A stretch of DNA of 64,000 bases from JAYUHK01 sp043767025 (GTDB lineage: Bacteria; Bacteroidota; Bacteroidia; Chitinophagales; Saprospiraceae): positions 60,996 to 124,995 of the forward strand of contig JAYUHK010000161.1 in NCBI GenBank assembly GCA_043767025.1, in the 5' to 3' direction. The notes under the pieces are model-generated. The model was not told the origin of the DNA. It was given only the letters and a program-made list of their open reading frames with translations, and did no database searches. How positions within the stretch are numbered: the first letter of the stretch is position 1; the number at the start of each line of letters is the position of its first letter. Below, one piece after another: positions 44,106 through 53,842 of this stretch. The position numbers and the translations under genes were made by a program.

Positions 44106-45005
44106 TTATTTTTTATATTTTATTTTGACAAAAAAACGTGGGTCGCGCGCGCCTAAAAGTCGAGCGACAGCTGGCGACAAAACTACTTTTACGTCCTCGC
44201 CGTACACGTTTTCGGGCAGTTTATCAATCACTTTTACATACATAGTACGCCGTTTCATCGGATTGGTTACGGCGATAACAGAGTTTATGGGCGCAAAACG
44301 ATGAAGTGCGTACAAATCCGTATTTTGTCCGCCGCTGCGTTGCCAAAAAGCTACGCCTTGCTCGGTAATTAATTTATTGCCGGCGTTGTCTTTTTCAAAT
44401 TTTTCTTTGAGCTTGTCCACGCGTCCGATGAGTTTTTTTATTGCTTCATTAGTGTCACGTTTTACCGCTTTTCTCAAACTATCTGGGATTCCAGTCGTCG
44501 GCAACCAACCGACTTGGAGGAGTTGCCCTTCAGCAAGTTCAAGATTTTTGGAAAGTTTATTCCAAAATGTCACAGAATCGACAGAAACGCTAAAAATATC
44601 GTGAGCGACGTGGTAGAGCGACTCTTTTTTTGAATATGGAAAATAAACGGCGCAATAATGCCAACGTCGAAAATTTTTATCCTTGTATTTTTTCATCGCT
44701 GCGATCGGCATACTAATACTCAACAACTGGTTAATCGCAAGACCTTTTCCTTCTGAAAGCGAAGGATTGAGCCGTATAATTTCGTCTATACTCAATCCGT
44801 AGAACGCCGAAATAGAAAAAAGTGTCTGTTTTTTAGCAACTTTGTGCAAAAAAACGAGTTCTTTTGTGGCAGATTGCCGAACAAGAATCGTGTCGCGAAA
44901 ATTAAGTTTGTAAAGACTGTCTTTTGCAGGCATTTTTTGGCAAAAAAGCAAGGAGGGAAGTGCTAATAAATAAAAAAAAGCGACGATTTTCGGTAAAAAA
45001 TTCAT
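44106..45005 (-). CDS. LysM and RlpA-like (double-psi barrel) secreted protein
   Basis: 299 residues with a signal peptide (about 1-23, ending LLFCQ). A LysM-like domain lies near 52-95 (FLHKVAKKQTLFSISAFYGL, SIDEIIRLNP), with a degenerate second LysM near 115-170. The C-terminal 90 residues (EQGVAFWQRSGGQNTDLYAL, KVVLSPAVARLLGARDPRFF) resemble the RlpA/barwin double-psi barrel. It is probably a periplasmic or outer-membrane peptidoglycan-binding protein. It is the first gene of a two-gene operon with the methyltransferase. Only 29 bases separate it from the divergent KdsB gene. Confidence 0.82.
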   Translation of the reverse strand: MNFLPKIVAFFYLLALPSLLFCQKMPAKDSLYKLNFRDTILVRQSATKELVFLHKVAKKQTLFSISAFYGLSIDEIIRLNPSLSEGKGLAINQLLSISMPIAAMKKYKDKNFRRWHYCAVYFPYSKKESLYHVAHDIFSVSVDSVTFWNKLSKNLELAEGQLLQVGWLPTTGIPDSLRKAVKRDTNEAIKKLIGRVDKLKEKFEKDNAGNKLITEQGVAFWQRSGGQNTDLYALHRFAPINSVIAVTNPMKRRTMYVKVIDKLPENVYGEDVKVVLSPAVARLLGARDPRFFVKIKYKK

Positions 45006-45034
45006 GGTGTTAGTAAAATTAAAAGCACAAAATT

Positions 45035-45763
45035 ATGAAAATTATTGGGATAATTCCAGCCAGATTTGATTCAACGCGCTTTCCGGGAAAACCGTTAATA
45101 GAGATTGGGGACAAAACGATGATACAAAGGGTGGTCGAGCAGTGCCAAAAATCAAAATTATTGGATAAAATAGTAGTAGCTACCGACGACGAGCGAATTT
45201 TTGACCATGTCACAAGTATCGGATATAATGCAGTTTATACTTCCAAAAGCCACCAAAGTGGTACGGATAGGTGTGCCGAAGTAGCTCGCCAGTATTCAGA
45301 TTACGAAATTGTAGTAAATATTCAAGGCGATGAGCCTTTCATTCACCCGGAACAAATTGACGAAGGGATAAGAATATTGTTAGAAAATTCTCAATTTGAC
45401 ATCGCTACACTATGTCACAAAGTAGAAAAAAAGGAAGATTTATTCAACTCAAATATCATAAAAGTAGTAAAAAATACCGCCCAAAAAGCACTGTATTTTA
45501 GCCGCAGCCCAATTCCATTCGTGCGCAGCTTCGAGCAAAATGATTGGCTCACAAAAACGACTTTTTACAAACATATCGGACTCTATATTTTCCGCAACAC
45601 CGTCCTTTCTGAACTTACCAACTTACCGATGAGTAATTTAGAAAAAACAGAATCACTCGAGCAACTTCGTTGGTTGGAAGCTGGTTTTGACATCGGAATC
45701 AGAGAAACTTCGTATGAAAGTTTTAGTATTGATACCCCAGACGATTTGTTAAAAATATCTTAA
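45035..45763 (+). CDS. kdsB: 3-deoxy-manno-octulosonate cytidylyltransferase
   Basis: Activates KDO with CTP to CMP-KDO for lipopolysaccharide inner-core synthesis in the cytoplasm. The 242 residues are full family length: IIGIIPARFDSTRFPGKPL at the N-terminus, VVATDDERI, VVNIQGDEPFIHPEQID and LYFSRSPIPF. It shows that the organism makes KDO-containing LPS, consistent with the Lpt permease in the window. It is divergent from the LysM protein gene and convergent with the photolyase gene. Confidence 0.96.
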   Translation: MKIIGIIPARFDSTRFPGKPLIEIGDKTMIQRVVEQCQKSKLLDKIVVATDDERIFDHVTSIGYNAVYTSKSHQSGTDRCAEVARQYSDYEIVVNIQGDEPFIHPEQIDEGIRILLENSQFDIATLCHKVEKKEDLFNSNIIKVVKNTAQKALYFSRSPIPFVRSFEQNDWLTKTTFYKHIGLYIFRNTVLSELTNLPMSNLEKTESLEQLRWLEAGFDIGIRETSYESFSIDTPDDLLKIS

Positions 45764-45780
45764 TTTTTTAACAAATAAAA

Positions 45781-47229
45781 TTATCGCGCCCATTTTCGAG
45801 TGTTTATCATCGCTTTGGGATAGTGCGCGCCCAGTTTTACGCCATATTTCTCTTGTTCCGAAAAGCTCATCAAGTCGGGCTGATGGACGTGTTCGGGCGG
45901 CAAACTTTTAAGTTCGGGAAGCCAATACTTTACAAATTTTCCGTCATGGTCGTACCTTTTTGCTTGCGTGATGATATTAAAGTAGCGATTTTCGCGCGGG
46001 TCGCTGCCGACTCCTGCCACATAATTCCAGTTGCCCCAGTTGCTACAAACGTCGTAATCAATCAAAATAGATTCAAAATATTCTGCGCCCATTTGCCAAT
46101 TTATTAGCAAATCTTTGACTAAAAAACTCGCCACATTTTGCCGCCCCCGATTCGACATAAAGCCAGTTTGTGACAGCTCTTTCATGTTGGCATCAATAAA
46201 TGGAACTCCCGTCCGACCTTCAATCCAAATTTGCATCAAGCGGTCGTCGTTGCGCCATCTGGAGTCTTCTTCGCCCGAAGTTCCGCCTTTCATAAATATT
46301 TTATTGCCATATTTTTTTCCCATCAGGCGGAAAAAATCCCGCCAAATCAGCTCAAAAAACAACCAGTAAGTGGATTCATTCGCGCCTCGCGCGGCTTCAT
46401 ACCTCACAATTTCGTGATAAATAGTTTTCGGCGAAAGGCAGCCTTGCGCCAGCCAAGGCGAAAATTTTGAGGAATAATCCAAACCCAAAAGCTCATTTCT
46501 GGTTTCTTTATACGTTTTTATCAAATTAGAATCCCATAAATAGTACTTCAATCGCGCCAAGCCCTCCGTTTCCCCTCCTTTGAATTGTGCATTTTTGGCT
46601 TCCGACTCTGTAAAGTCCTCATGCCCAAAATCCGAGATAGTCGGTATCGCTCCGACATCAATTTTTTCGCTCCAAGTATTGAATTGTGACGGCGTTTCTA
46701 ACGGTGTTCTCACTTTTGTAGTCCGCTCGACTTCCTTCCGAAAATGCGTAAAAACGTCTGGCGTATGTGCGACCGGAAACGGCAAATCTTGCGTGTGATA
46801 GAGCATTTTTCCACGAGAATACCGCATTTCGGCACCTATCGTCCAGAGCTTTTTTTCCAAACTATCCTGCATGGAAAGCTCTTCTTGCGTCCGTTCCATG
46901 TTGCAAAAAACCCAACTTGCTTGTAGTTTTTGCGCCAATTCAAACACATCGACTTCCGAGCGTCCAGTCCGAACTACCAAATCGCAGCCCAATTTTTGTA
47001 ATGATTTTTTCAAATCTGCAATACATTCTATAACGAATTGCGCGCGAAACTTGCCCGTTTTTGGAAAATCAAACCAACGAGTTGTACCTTTGTAAGTCCG
47101 CTCATCGAAAACGAACACAGGATAAACCTCGTCCGCTTCTTTCAAAGCCGCACAAAGAGCCTCGTTGTCGTGCAATCTCAAGTCTTGGCGAAACCAAATT
47201 ACAGCAATTTTCTTTTTTGGAATGGACAT
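45781..47229 (-). CDS. DASH-type cryptochrome / photolyase
   Basis: 482 residues from the ATG at 47229; 16 upstream in-frame residues are unlike the family and are excluded. The N-terminal photolyase alpha/beta domain (IAVIWFRQDLRLHDNEAL) is followed by the FAD domain (KFSPWLAQGCLSPKTIYHEI, WRDFFRLMGKKYG, GRTGVPFIDANMKEL, CSNWGNWNYVAGVGSDPREN). The last segment is typical of the DASH group, which repairs cyclobutane dimers in single-stranded DNA in light. It is a single gene, divergent from the ChaN-like gene. Confidence 0.92.
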   Translation of the reverse strand: MSIPKKKIAVIWFRQDLRLHDNEALCAALKEADEVYPVFVFDERTYKGTTRWFDFPKTGKFRAQFVIECIADLKKSLQKLGCDLVVRTGRSEVDVFELAQKLQASWVFCNMERTQEELSMQDSLEKKLWTIGAEMRYSRGKMLYHTQDLPFPVAHTPDVFTHFRKEVERTTKVRTPLETPSQFNTWSEKIDVGAIPTISDFGHEDFTESEAKNAQFKGGETEGLARLKYYLWDSNLIKTYKETRNELLGLDYSSKFSPWLAQGCLSPKTIYHEIVRYEAARGANESTYWLFFELIWRDFFRLMGKKYGNKIFMKGGTSGEEDSRWRNDDRLMQIWIEGRTGVPFIDANMKELSQTGFMSNRGRQNVASFLVKDLLINWQMGAEYFESILIDYDVCSNWGNWNYVAGVGSDPRENRYFNIITQAKRYDHDGKFVKYWLPELKSLPPEHVHQPDLMSFSEQEKYGVKLGAHYPKAMINTRKWAR

Positions 47230-47284
47230 TTTAAAATTAACGTTGGTGAAAGAAAGTAAAGATAAATGTAAGAACAAAAATGCG

Positions 47285-47292
47285 TAATTTTG
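47285..47292 (+). promoter_or_regulatory. -7 box of the ChaN-like gene
   Basis: TAATTTTG matches TAnnTTTG and lies 41 bases before the ATG at 47334. It overlaps an alternative upstream start, so it favours the later ATG. Confidence 0.5.
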
Positions 47293-47333
47293 GTTTTTAT
47301 TTCAGTTCAAATTTTTCATTTTTAACAAAAATT

Positions 47334-48206
47334 ATGCAAAAAAATCTATTTTTTTTAAGCCTTGTTTCTTTTTTGTCGCTTCAGTTGATGGCACAAACAA
47401 AACCAGCCTACCAACTTTTTGACGGGAATGGCAAAAAAGTGACTTATCAATATTTTGTCACAAATATTGCTAAAAAAAATATTATTTTTTTCGGCGAACA
47501 GCACAATAACGCAATTGCACACTGGTTAGAATTGCAGATAACGAAGGATATTTTTGCGGAAAAAAAAGGAAATTTAATGCTTGGCGCAGAAATGTTTGAA
47601 GCCGACGGTCAGACTATTTTTGAAGAATTTTTGGAGGGTAAAATTCCCGAAAAAAACTTTGAAAAAGAGATGCGTTTGTGGGACAATTACAAGACGGATT
47701 ACAAGCCGATGGTGCAGTTTGCGGTAGAAAAAAATCTAAAATTTGTGGCGACTAATATTCCAAGACGCTACGCAAATCTGGTGTTTCGGGAAGGTTTGGA
47801 CGGCTTGAATAGCCTCTCCACAGAAGCCAAAAAATGGATAGCTCCTTTGCCGATAGAGGTAGATTATAAGCTCCATACTTACCAAGAAATGCTGGGTGGA
47901 GATGAAAATGCGCACACCAAAGAAGACTTCAAATTTCCCTCTGCGCAAGCAATCAAAGACGCAACTATGGCGCATTTTATCCTAAAAAACTATAAAAAAG
48001 AGGTCACATTTATTCACTTCAATGGAGCTTTTCATACCGACTTTCAAGAGGGAATTATTTGGTATGTAAAGAAAAAACGCTCCGATTTGACTGTCACAAA
48101 TATCACTACAATTAGTCAAGATAATATGGAACAATTAGACGAAAAAGAACTCGGTAGAGCCGACTTTTATCTTGTAGTTCCGACCGACATGACGACTACC
48201 TACTGA
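47334..48206 (+). CDS. ChaN family (heme-binding uptake/Tiki-like) protein
   Basis: 290 residues from the ATG at 47334, which puts a signal peptide (LFFLSLVSFLSLQLMAQ) at the N-terminus; the in-frame start at 47280 would bury it. ChaN/Tiki-type motifs: IIFFGEQHNNAIAHWLEL, MLGAEMFEADGQTIFEEFL, AHFILKNY and VTFIHFNGAFHTDFQEGI. ChaN homologues are periplasmic or lipoproteins with a suggested role in heme uptake. The gene is followed after 2 bases by a flippase gene, so they share a transcript. Confidence 0.87.
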   Translation: MQKNLFFLSLVSFLSLQLMAQTKPAYQLFDGNGKKVTYQYFVTNIAKKNIIFFGEQHNNAIAHWLELQITKDIFAEKKGNLMLGAEMFEADGQTIFEEFLEGKIPEKNFEKEMRLWDNYKTDYKPMVQFAVEKNLKFVATNIPRRYANLVFREGLDGLNSLSTEAKKWIAPLPIEVDYKLHTYQEMLGGDENAHTKEDFKFPSAQAIKDATMAHFILKNYKKEVTFIHFNGAFHTDFQEGIIWYVKKKRSDLTVTNITTISQDNMEQLDEKELGRADFYLVVPTDMTTTY

Positions 48207-48208
48207 AA

Positions 48209-49483
48209 ATGCCAACAATGAATTTCTTAAAAATATTGGAAAGTTTGCAGTTGCAAAAAATTTTAAATTTGTTGTGGCACACCGTTTTGTCGCAAATGGT
48301 GGCGGTTTTCGGTACTTTTTTACTTGCCAAATATTTTTATTCGCCCGAGGAAATGGGTGCGCTATCTTTTTTTCTGGCGGTTATTTCTATCGGTTCTACG
48401 CTTGCGATGCTCCGTTTGGACTTGACGATTGTGTTGCACCAAGACATGAAAAGTGCGATACAGACCCTTCAGTTTTGTTTGGCACTTGCGGCTTGTTCTG
48501 CACCAGTTTTATGGCTTTTTTTTTATCTGGTTCAGTATATAAATTCTGATTTTTGTGACAAAATTAATTTTTTGTCACTATTTGGCATTTTTTTTCTTGC
48601 TGGAACGTCTGCTTTTCAGCTTTTTCAGACCAAAGCTGACCAGTTTAAAATTATTTCTTACGCAAGAATCTTACAATCTGTAAGTATTTTGGGCGGTCAA
48701 ATTTTATTTTTCTATATAGACAAAAACAACGGATTAATCATCGGTAATTTGCTCGGATTGCTTGTTTGTTATTATTACCTCCGAATAAAGTCTATCCCTT
48801 TGGGCTATGAAAATTGGGGCTTTTTAGACCTAAAAAATAACCAGCAAACTGTCAAAAAATACAGTAAAATAGCGTTTTATAGCTTGCCATCGGGCATCGC
48901 GAATTTGCTTTATCAAAACATACAACCGTTGCTTATTTTAGCTTGGTTTGGCAAGGCAGAAGCGGGACTATTTTTTTTTGCTGCCAGAATATTGCAGGCA
49001 CCGTTGCAACTTATTTCGTCGTCGGTATCTAATATTTTTTACAAAGAAGCGAGCGAATTGATGGCAAATCAACCTCAAAAACTTTTTGGATACACGCTCA
49101 AAATGCAGGCTCTCATCGGAGGAGTTATTATCTTACCAGTCTTATTTCTGGCTGTCACGTCACAGCAAATAATTTTATTTTTTTTTGATGCCAAGTGGGT
49201 AGCGTCAGGGCAGTATTTATCTATTTTAGTCTGCTTGTTTTTCTTCCGCAGCCTCTACAATCCCATAAGTTATATCGCCGAAGTAGTCAATAAAGTTCAG
49301 GTAGAACTCGTTTTTAATGTATTTTTACTCGCTTCCAACGTAGCGGCTTTGTACGTCGCACACCAAAAAAATGACTTTTTACTTGCCGTTCAGTTGATTA
49401 CGTTCTTTGGCTGCGTCGGATATTTGGGACTTTGTTTGTATTTTACTTTTATTAATTATAAAATAAAAAATAAAAATTTGTGA
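48209..49483 (+). CDS. polysaccharide/lipid-linked oligosaccharide flippase-like protein (MOP superfamily)
   Basis: 424 residues with about 12 hydrophobic segments throughout. The N-terminal pattern HTVLSQMVAVFGTFLLAKYF, EEMGALSFFLAVISI and the mid-protein SLPSGIANLLYQNIQPLLIL fit Wzx/O-antigen flippases. It probably moves lipid-linked glycans across the inner membrane. No glycosyltransferase cluster is adjacent. It starts 2 bases after the ChaN-like gene and converges with the gamma-glutamyltransferase gene. Confidence 0.85.
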   Translation: MPTMNFLKILESLQLQKILNLLWHTVLSQMVAVFGTFLLAKYFYSPEEMGALSFFLAVISIGSTLAMLRLDLTIVLHQDMKSAIQTLQFCLALAACSAPVLWLFFYLVQYINSDFCDKINFLSLFGIFFLAGTSAFQLFQTKADQFKIISYARILQSVSILGGQILFFYIDKNNGLIIGNLLGLLVCYYYLRIKSIPLGYENWGFLDLKNNQQTVKKYSKIAFYSLPSGIANLLYQNIQPLLILAWFGKAEAGLFFFAARILQAPLQLISSSVSNIFYKEASELMANQPQKLFGYTLKMQALIGGVIILPVLFLAVTSQQIILFFFDAKWVASGQYLSILVCLFFFRSLYNPISYIAEVVNKVQVELVFNVFLLASNVAALYVAHQKNDFLLAVQLITFFGCVGYLGLCLYFTFINYKIKNKNL

Positions 49484-49505
49484 CAAGGAATAAATAAAAT
49501 ATATT

Positions 49506-51215
49506 TTACCAACCCTGTGCATCGTCGTCGCCTCTAAAATCTGCCGCGCCTTCTATTTTTCCATCTGACTGAATCAAAATCGCCTCCACTCTGCCGATGT
49601 ATTCGCGTTCTTTGAGCTTGTGACCCATTTTTTGTAAATTGTCACGAATTTGGGTAGAAAATGTTTTTTCTTCGATATAAATTTCGTCGGGAAGCCATTG
49701 GTGGTGGAAGCGGTGAGAATGAACCGCTTTGGTAGCAGACATTCCAAACTCGATGATATTGACGATAGTTTGGAAGACCGAAGTGATGATAGTAGAGCCA
49801 CCCGGAGTGCCAAGTACGATGTGTAACTTCTTGTCTTTCAGCACAATAGTGGGAGTCATAGAACTCAACATTCGTTTGTTGGCTTGTATTGCGTTGCCTT
49901 CGCCCCCAATCAATCCGTACATATTTGGGACTCCAATTTTAGAACTAAAATCGTCCATTTCATTATTTAGAATAAATCCTGCACCTTTTACCACCGTGTG
50001 CGAACCAAAAGTTCCGTTCAAAGTGGTTGTCACAGCAACCGCATTTCCTTCATTATCTACGATAGAAAAATGAGTTGTTTGTTCGCTTTCTTTGTTGCCA
50101 AAATTTCCTGCTTTTATCGCTGTGCTTGGCGTAGCTTTTTGGGGATTAAAATTTTTCATTCGTTGCGCTAAATAATTGGTATTCAGCAAGTTAGAAACGG
50201 GAACTTTATAAAAATCGGGGTCTCCGAGATGTGCGGCGCGGTCGGCATAGACTCTTTTTTCGGCTTCTACCATCAAGTGTATCGCTTCGGTGCTGTGAAA
50301 TCCCATTTTTGCAATCGGAAAAGGCGCAATCATCGAAAACAGTTGTTGGAGCGCAATGCCGCCACTGGACGGCGGCGGCATTCCTATCATCGTATAATTT
50401 TTGTAGTCGAAAGTCATCGGTTTGCGCCACACTGCGTCGTAGTTTTTGAGGTCAGCGAGCGTGATAATCCCGCCGCCAGCTTTCATTTCCGCCACTATTT
50501 GCTGCGCAATGTCGCCTTCATAAAAACCAGCTTCGCCCTTGTCCCGAATCAATTTTAGGGTGTTCGCCAATTCTTTTTGAACCAAATAATCGCCTTTTTT
50601 CCATGATTTTTCGTTCGTAAAAATCGTGCTGTGCGAGTTGTATTTCTTAAATTTATCCTGGTGTGCGTTCAAATGGTTGGCACCAATATCTGAAAGTGGT
50701 ATGCCATTTTCCGCCAAATCAATCGCGGGCTGCAACAAAATCTTCCAATTTTTTAGCTTGCTGTATTTGTTATAAGCCTTCACCATGCCATCTACGGAGC
50801 CGGGAACGCCCGCCGCAAGATGTCCATAAAGGCTCAAACCGTTGATAACGTTGCCTGAAGCATCTAAATACATATTTTGCGTAGCCGCCGAAGGTGCTTT
50901 TTCTCGATAGTCGAGCGCGTCGGTGTCGCCGTTTTTTTTGCGGAGCAGCAAAAAACCACCGCCGCCGATATTTCCAGCCTCCGGATAGACGACCGCCAGC
51001 GCAAATTGGACGGCAATGGCAGCATCTATCGCATTTCCGCCTTTTTTTAGAATGTCCAATCCCGCTTTTGTCGCACTTTTGTGAGCAGAAACCACCATAG
51101 CTTTTTCGCTAAAATCTGTTTTTTGCCCGTCGGAATGTTGTGCGTGGAGGTAAGAGGTTTTTGGAAAAATAATTATAAAAAAAATAATTTTTATAAAAAA
51201 CTGATAGTTAGACAT
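49506..51215 (-). CDS. ggt: gamma-glutamyltransferase (glutathione hydrolase)
   Basis: 569-residue precursor with a signal peptide (about 1-26, ending YLHAQ). The large-subunit region contains AVQFALAVVYPEAGNIGGGG and DYREKAPSAA. Autocleavage is expected before the threonine of TTHFSIVDNEG near residue 380, which becomes the nucleophile of the small subunit. The GTFGSHTV and ERV-type C-terminal blocks are present. It cleaves glutathione and gamma-glutamyl peptides in the periplasm. It is a single gene. Confidence 0.95.
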   Translation of the reverse strand: MSNYQFFIKIIFFIIIFPKTSYLHAQHSDGQKTDFSEKAMVVSAHKSATKAGLDILKKGGNAIDAAIAVQFALAVVYPEAGNIGGGGFLLLRKKNGDTDALDYREKAPSAATQNMYLDASGNVINGLSLYGHLAAGVPGSVDGMVKAYNKYSKLKNWKILLQPAIDLAENGIPLSDIGANHLNAHQDKFKKYNSHSTIFTNEKSWKKGDYLVQKELANTLKLIRDKGEAGFYEGDIAQQIVAEMKAGGGIITLADLKNYDAVWRKPMTFDYKNYTMIGMPPPSSGGIALQQLFSMIAPFPIAKMGFHSTEAIHLMVEAEKRVYADRAAHLGDPDFYKVPVSNLLNTNYLAQRMKNFNPQKATPSTAIKAGNFGNKESEQTTHFSIVDNEGNAVAVTTTLNGTFGSHTVVKGAGFILNNEMDDFSSKIGVPNMYGLIGGEGNAIQANKRMLSSMTPTIVLKDKKLHIVLGTPGGSTIITSVFQTIVNIIEFGMSATKAVHSHRFHHQWLPDEIYIEEKTFSTQIRDNLQKMGHKLKEREYIGRVEAILIQSDGKIEGAADFRGDDDAQGW

Positions 51216-51795
51216 TTAAAGAGAAATTAATAAAAAAAATAAAAATTTTGGAGAGCGAAAGTAGTAAAAATATAAAAATTGGCATAATTTTTTCACATAT
51301 TTATTTTGTTAATATAATGACTTGTAAAAGTTGTTATGGTCAAAAGCAGTTTCACGGAATCCAGCAATTATTTTGTTAAAAATCTGACCCAAACATCAGT
51401 ATTTTCTTATCTTTCAAAAGTAAAAGAATCGTTTTAGCGAAAAATTGTCTGGATTTCTTTGTTGCTGTTGCCAAATTTAATATTTCAAATTCAAAATAAA
51501 ACAAATTTAATTATTTGTCATTCGTGCAGGCGGGGCTTATGTGCTGCGTCCTCCAATATTGTTTTAAAGACCAAGAGCTTTATAAAAATCAACAGTAATC
51601 GGTAATTGTTGCTTTTTTTGTCTGCACGTTTTTTTTCGAGAGTAACAAATTATAATACCATTTTTTTAGTAAGCAGTCAAGTATTTTGGCTGTTTATTTT
51701 TTTTCTCAAACAAAAATTCATACTTTTGTTAAAATTATTAAACGTAAAATTTGTAGCCAAATTTTACGTTCTATTTTTTCAAATCAGATTTATTT
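51216..51795. other. intergenic region with promoter for the PorV-like gene
   Basis: 580 bases between divergent genes. TACTTTTG at 51721-51728 matches the TAnnTTTG -7 box and lies 67 bases before the ATG at 51796. The rest is AT-rich; open frames here are short and overlap the next gene out of frame, so I see no other gene. Confidence 0.45.
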
Positions 51796-52899
51796 ATGAG
51801 AAAAAATACCGTACTTTCCGTTTTCTTTTTGGGTCTTGCGACGCTCACATTCGGGCAAAAATACAGCAACGAATTTCTATCCATCGGCATAGGAGCCAGA
51901 GCGCAGGGCATGGCGGGCGCGGTAACGTCCTCCGTAAACGACGCTACGGCGGCTCTTTGGAACCCCGCCGGCTTGGCTTTTTTGGACATTGACAACGGCG
52001 TGCAGCTCGGAGCGATGCACCACGAACTGTTCGCAGGAGTCGGCAAATACGATTATTTGGGCATCGCAACGCCCATTTCTGACCATAAACGCGCGCTCGC
52101 TTTTTCGTTTGTTCGCTTCGGCATAGACAATATTCCGAATACTTTGAGCCTTTATCAAGACGACGGGACGATAGATTATCGGAATGTGAAGTCGTTTTCG
52201 GCGGCAGATTATGCGTTTTTTGGTAGTTACGCACAAAAAATCGGCAACCCAGCTACCTCAAAATTAAGTGTTGGGGCAAATGCGAAGATAGTGTATCGAA
52301 ATATTGGTACTTTTGCGCACTCGTGGGGTTTTGGTGCTGATTTGGGATTGCAGTACAAACCAAATAAAAAATGGTCATTTGCTTTGATGCTAAAAGATAT
52401 AACTACTACATTCAATGCGTGGAGTTTTACATTCACAGAAAAAGAAAAACAACAGCTATCCTTGAATGCGAACACTATTCCTATTAGTTCGGTAGAATAT
52501 ACGTTGCCACAAATTATATTTGGTGGTTCTTACTATAAAAGTTTTGGCGCACTCGGACTCACGACGGCGGTGGACTTGGTGATGACTACGGACGGGAAGC
52601 GCAATACGCTTATCAGTACCAATCCAATCAGCGTCGCGCCCAACATCGGTGCGGAATTGGACTATAAAAAAATAGTTTTTTTGCGAGCTGGCACCAATAG
52701 TTTCCAACAATATTTAGATTTGAATAAGCAAAAACAATGGTCGAGCAGCCCAGCCATCGGTTTGGGAGTAAAAATTAAAAGATTTCAGTTCGATTACGCT
52801 CTATCCAAGTTGGGCGGCGGTCAAGAACAGGCTGCATATTCACATATTATATCGCTTTTATTTCACATCAAACCTCAAAAAACAGCAAGGTTTGATTAA
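51796..52899 (+). CDS. PorV/PorQ-family outer-membrane barrel protein
   Basis: 367 residues with a signal peptide (about 1-20, ending LTFGQ). It opens with the family's LSIGIGARAQGMAGAVTSSV and ATAALWNPAGLA, then alternating beta strands to the end, as in FadL-like 14-stranded barrels of the PorV/PorQ (UPF0164) family. PorV-type proteins shuttle T9SS cargo from the translocon to the attachment complex. This fits the four T9SS substrates in the window, but whether it is PorV, PorQ or a paralogue is not clear. Confidence 0.83.
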   Translation: MRKNTVLSVFFLGLATLTFGQKYSNEFLSIGIGARAQGMAGAVTSSVNDATAALWNPAGLAFLDIDNGVQLGAMHHELFAGVGKYDYLGIATPISDHKRALAFSFVRFGIDNIPNTLSLYQDDGTIDYRNVKSFSAADYAFFGSYAQKIGNPATSKLSVGANAKIVYRNIGTFAHSWGFGADLGLQYKPNKKWSFALMLKDITTTFNAWSFTFTEKEKQQLSLNANTIPISSVEYTLPQIIFGGSYYKSFGALGLTTAVDLVMTTDGKRNTLISTNPISVAPNIGAELDYKKIVFLRAGTNSFQQYLDLNKQKQWSSSPAIGLGVKIKRFQFDYALSKLGGGQEQAAYSHIISLLFHIKPQKTARFD

Positions 52900-52987
52900 G
52901 GAATGCGTCTAAAATGTCATAAAATAGTATTTTTGCGACGAAAATTCCGTTTAGGGGAGAGCGTATTTCGTAAAAAAATAGTAGAGA

Positions 52988-53842
52988 ATGATTACAGACG
53001 AACAGACAAATATTTTGTACCTTTCAGACTGTCTGAAAAGTGATTACCCAAAGTTTTGGGCAGATTTCGAAGCCGCTTTGAAATCTTCTAATACTCCGTA
53101 TCTATTTCTGAACGACACGAAAGAAATTTGGGCAAAAGATTTTATGCCTGTGCAGACTGCCAAAGACAAATTTATTCAATTCACATACAGTCCTGACTAC
53201 CTCTGGGACACTTTGGAAGACCAAAAAACAATCGCCCAATCTGACTTATTTTGTGAGCAAATTGGTATCAAAACCATAAAATCAGATGTTATTTTGGAGG
53301 GTGGCAACGTCGTAAAAGGCAACAATAAAGCAATCTTGACCAGTAAAATTTTTCCAGAAAATTCGCAACATTCAGAAACTGCTCTGACCAAAGAGTTGGA
53401 GAAGATCTTGGAGGCGCAAGTTGTCATTATCCCTTGGTATCCAAACGACGTGGTGGGACACTCGAGCTGTTGGATACGTTTTTTGGACGATAACCATGTT
53501 ATCATCAGTGAATTTTATACCCAAAAAACTAATTTTTTCACTTATGCAAGAGCTGGACTTCGCGGTATGGGGTTCAAAATTATTGAAATTCCTTTCACTA
53601 ATAAGCGTTTTCTCAAGTCAGACATTGATATTAGAGGTTCTTATATTAATTATTTGCAAATAGGTAAAACTATATTTCTTCCTCAATACGAACTTCCTAC
53701 CGACGAGCCAGCTATCCGCAAAATGGAAGAAATTTTTAGTGATTGTGACATAGTTCCAGTGTTGAGTAGCGAAATTGCGGCAGAAGGCGGCGCGTTGGGT
53801 TGCATAGGTTGGAATATTTATCAGCCCAATAAAAATCAATGA
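52988..53842 (+). CDS. agmatine deiminase / peptidyl-arginine deiminase family protein (divergent)
   Basis: 284 residues, about 50-60 shorter than usual agmatine deiminases. Family blocks: IWAKDFMPVQ near 48 (in place of W-x-R-D-x-GP), ILEGGNVV near 103, VVGHSSCWIRFL near 155 (usual GHxDxxxRF) and EGGALGCIGWN near 268 with the expected catalytic cysteine at about 272. The aspartate usually following the histidine is replaced by serine. It should hydrolyse a guanidino group of agmatine or a related compound, but the changes leave specificity open. Its stop overlaps the gatB start (ATGA). Confidence 0.82.
   Translation: MITDEQTNILYLSDCLKSDYPKFWADFEAALKSSNTPYLFLNDTKEIWAKDFMPVQTAKDKFIQFTYSPDYLWDTLEDQKTIAQSDLFCEQIGIKTIKSDVILEGGNVVKGNNKAILTSKIFPENSQHSETALTKELEKILEAQVVIIPWYPNDVVGHSSCWIRFLDDNHVIISEFYTQKTNFFTYARAGLRGMGFKIIEIPFTNKRFLKSDIDIRGSYINYLQIGKTIFLPQYELPTDEPAIRKMEEIFSDCDIVPVLSSEIAAEGGALGCIGWNIYQPNKNQ

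Noticed and set aside
51606..51992. A 128-codon frame overlapping the start of the PorV-like gene
   Set aside because: Half lies in AT-rich non-coding DNA, the other half is an alternative frame of the barrel gene, and no motif is visible.
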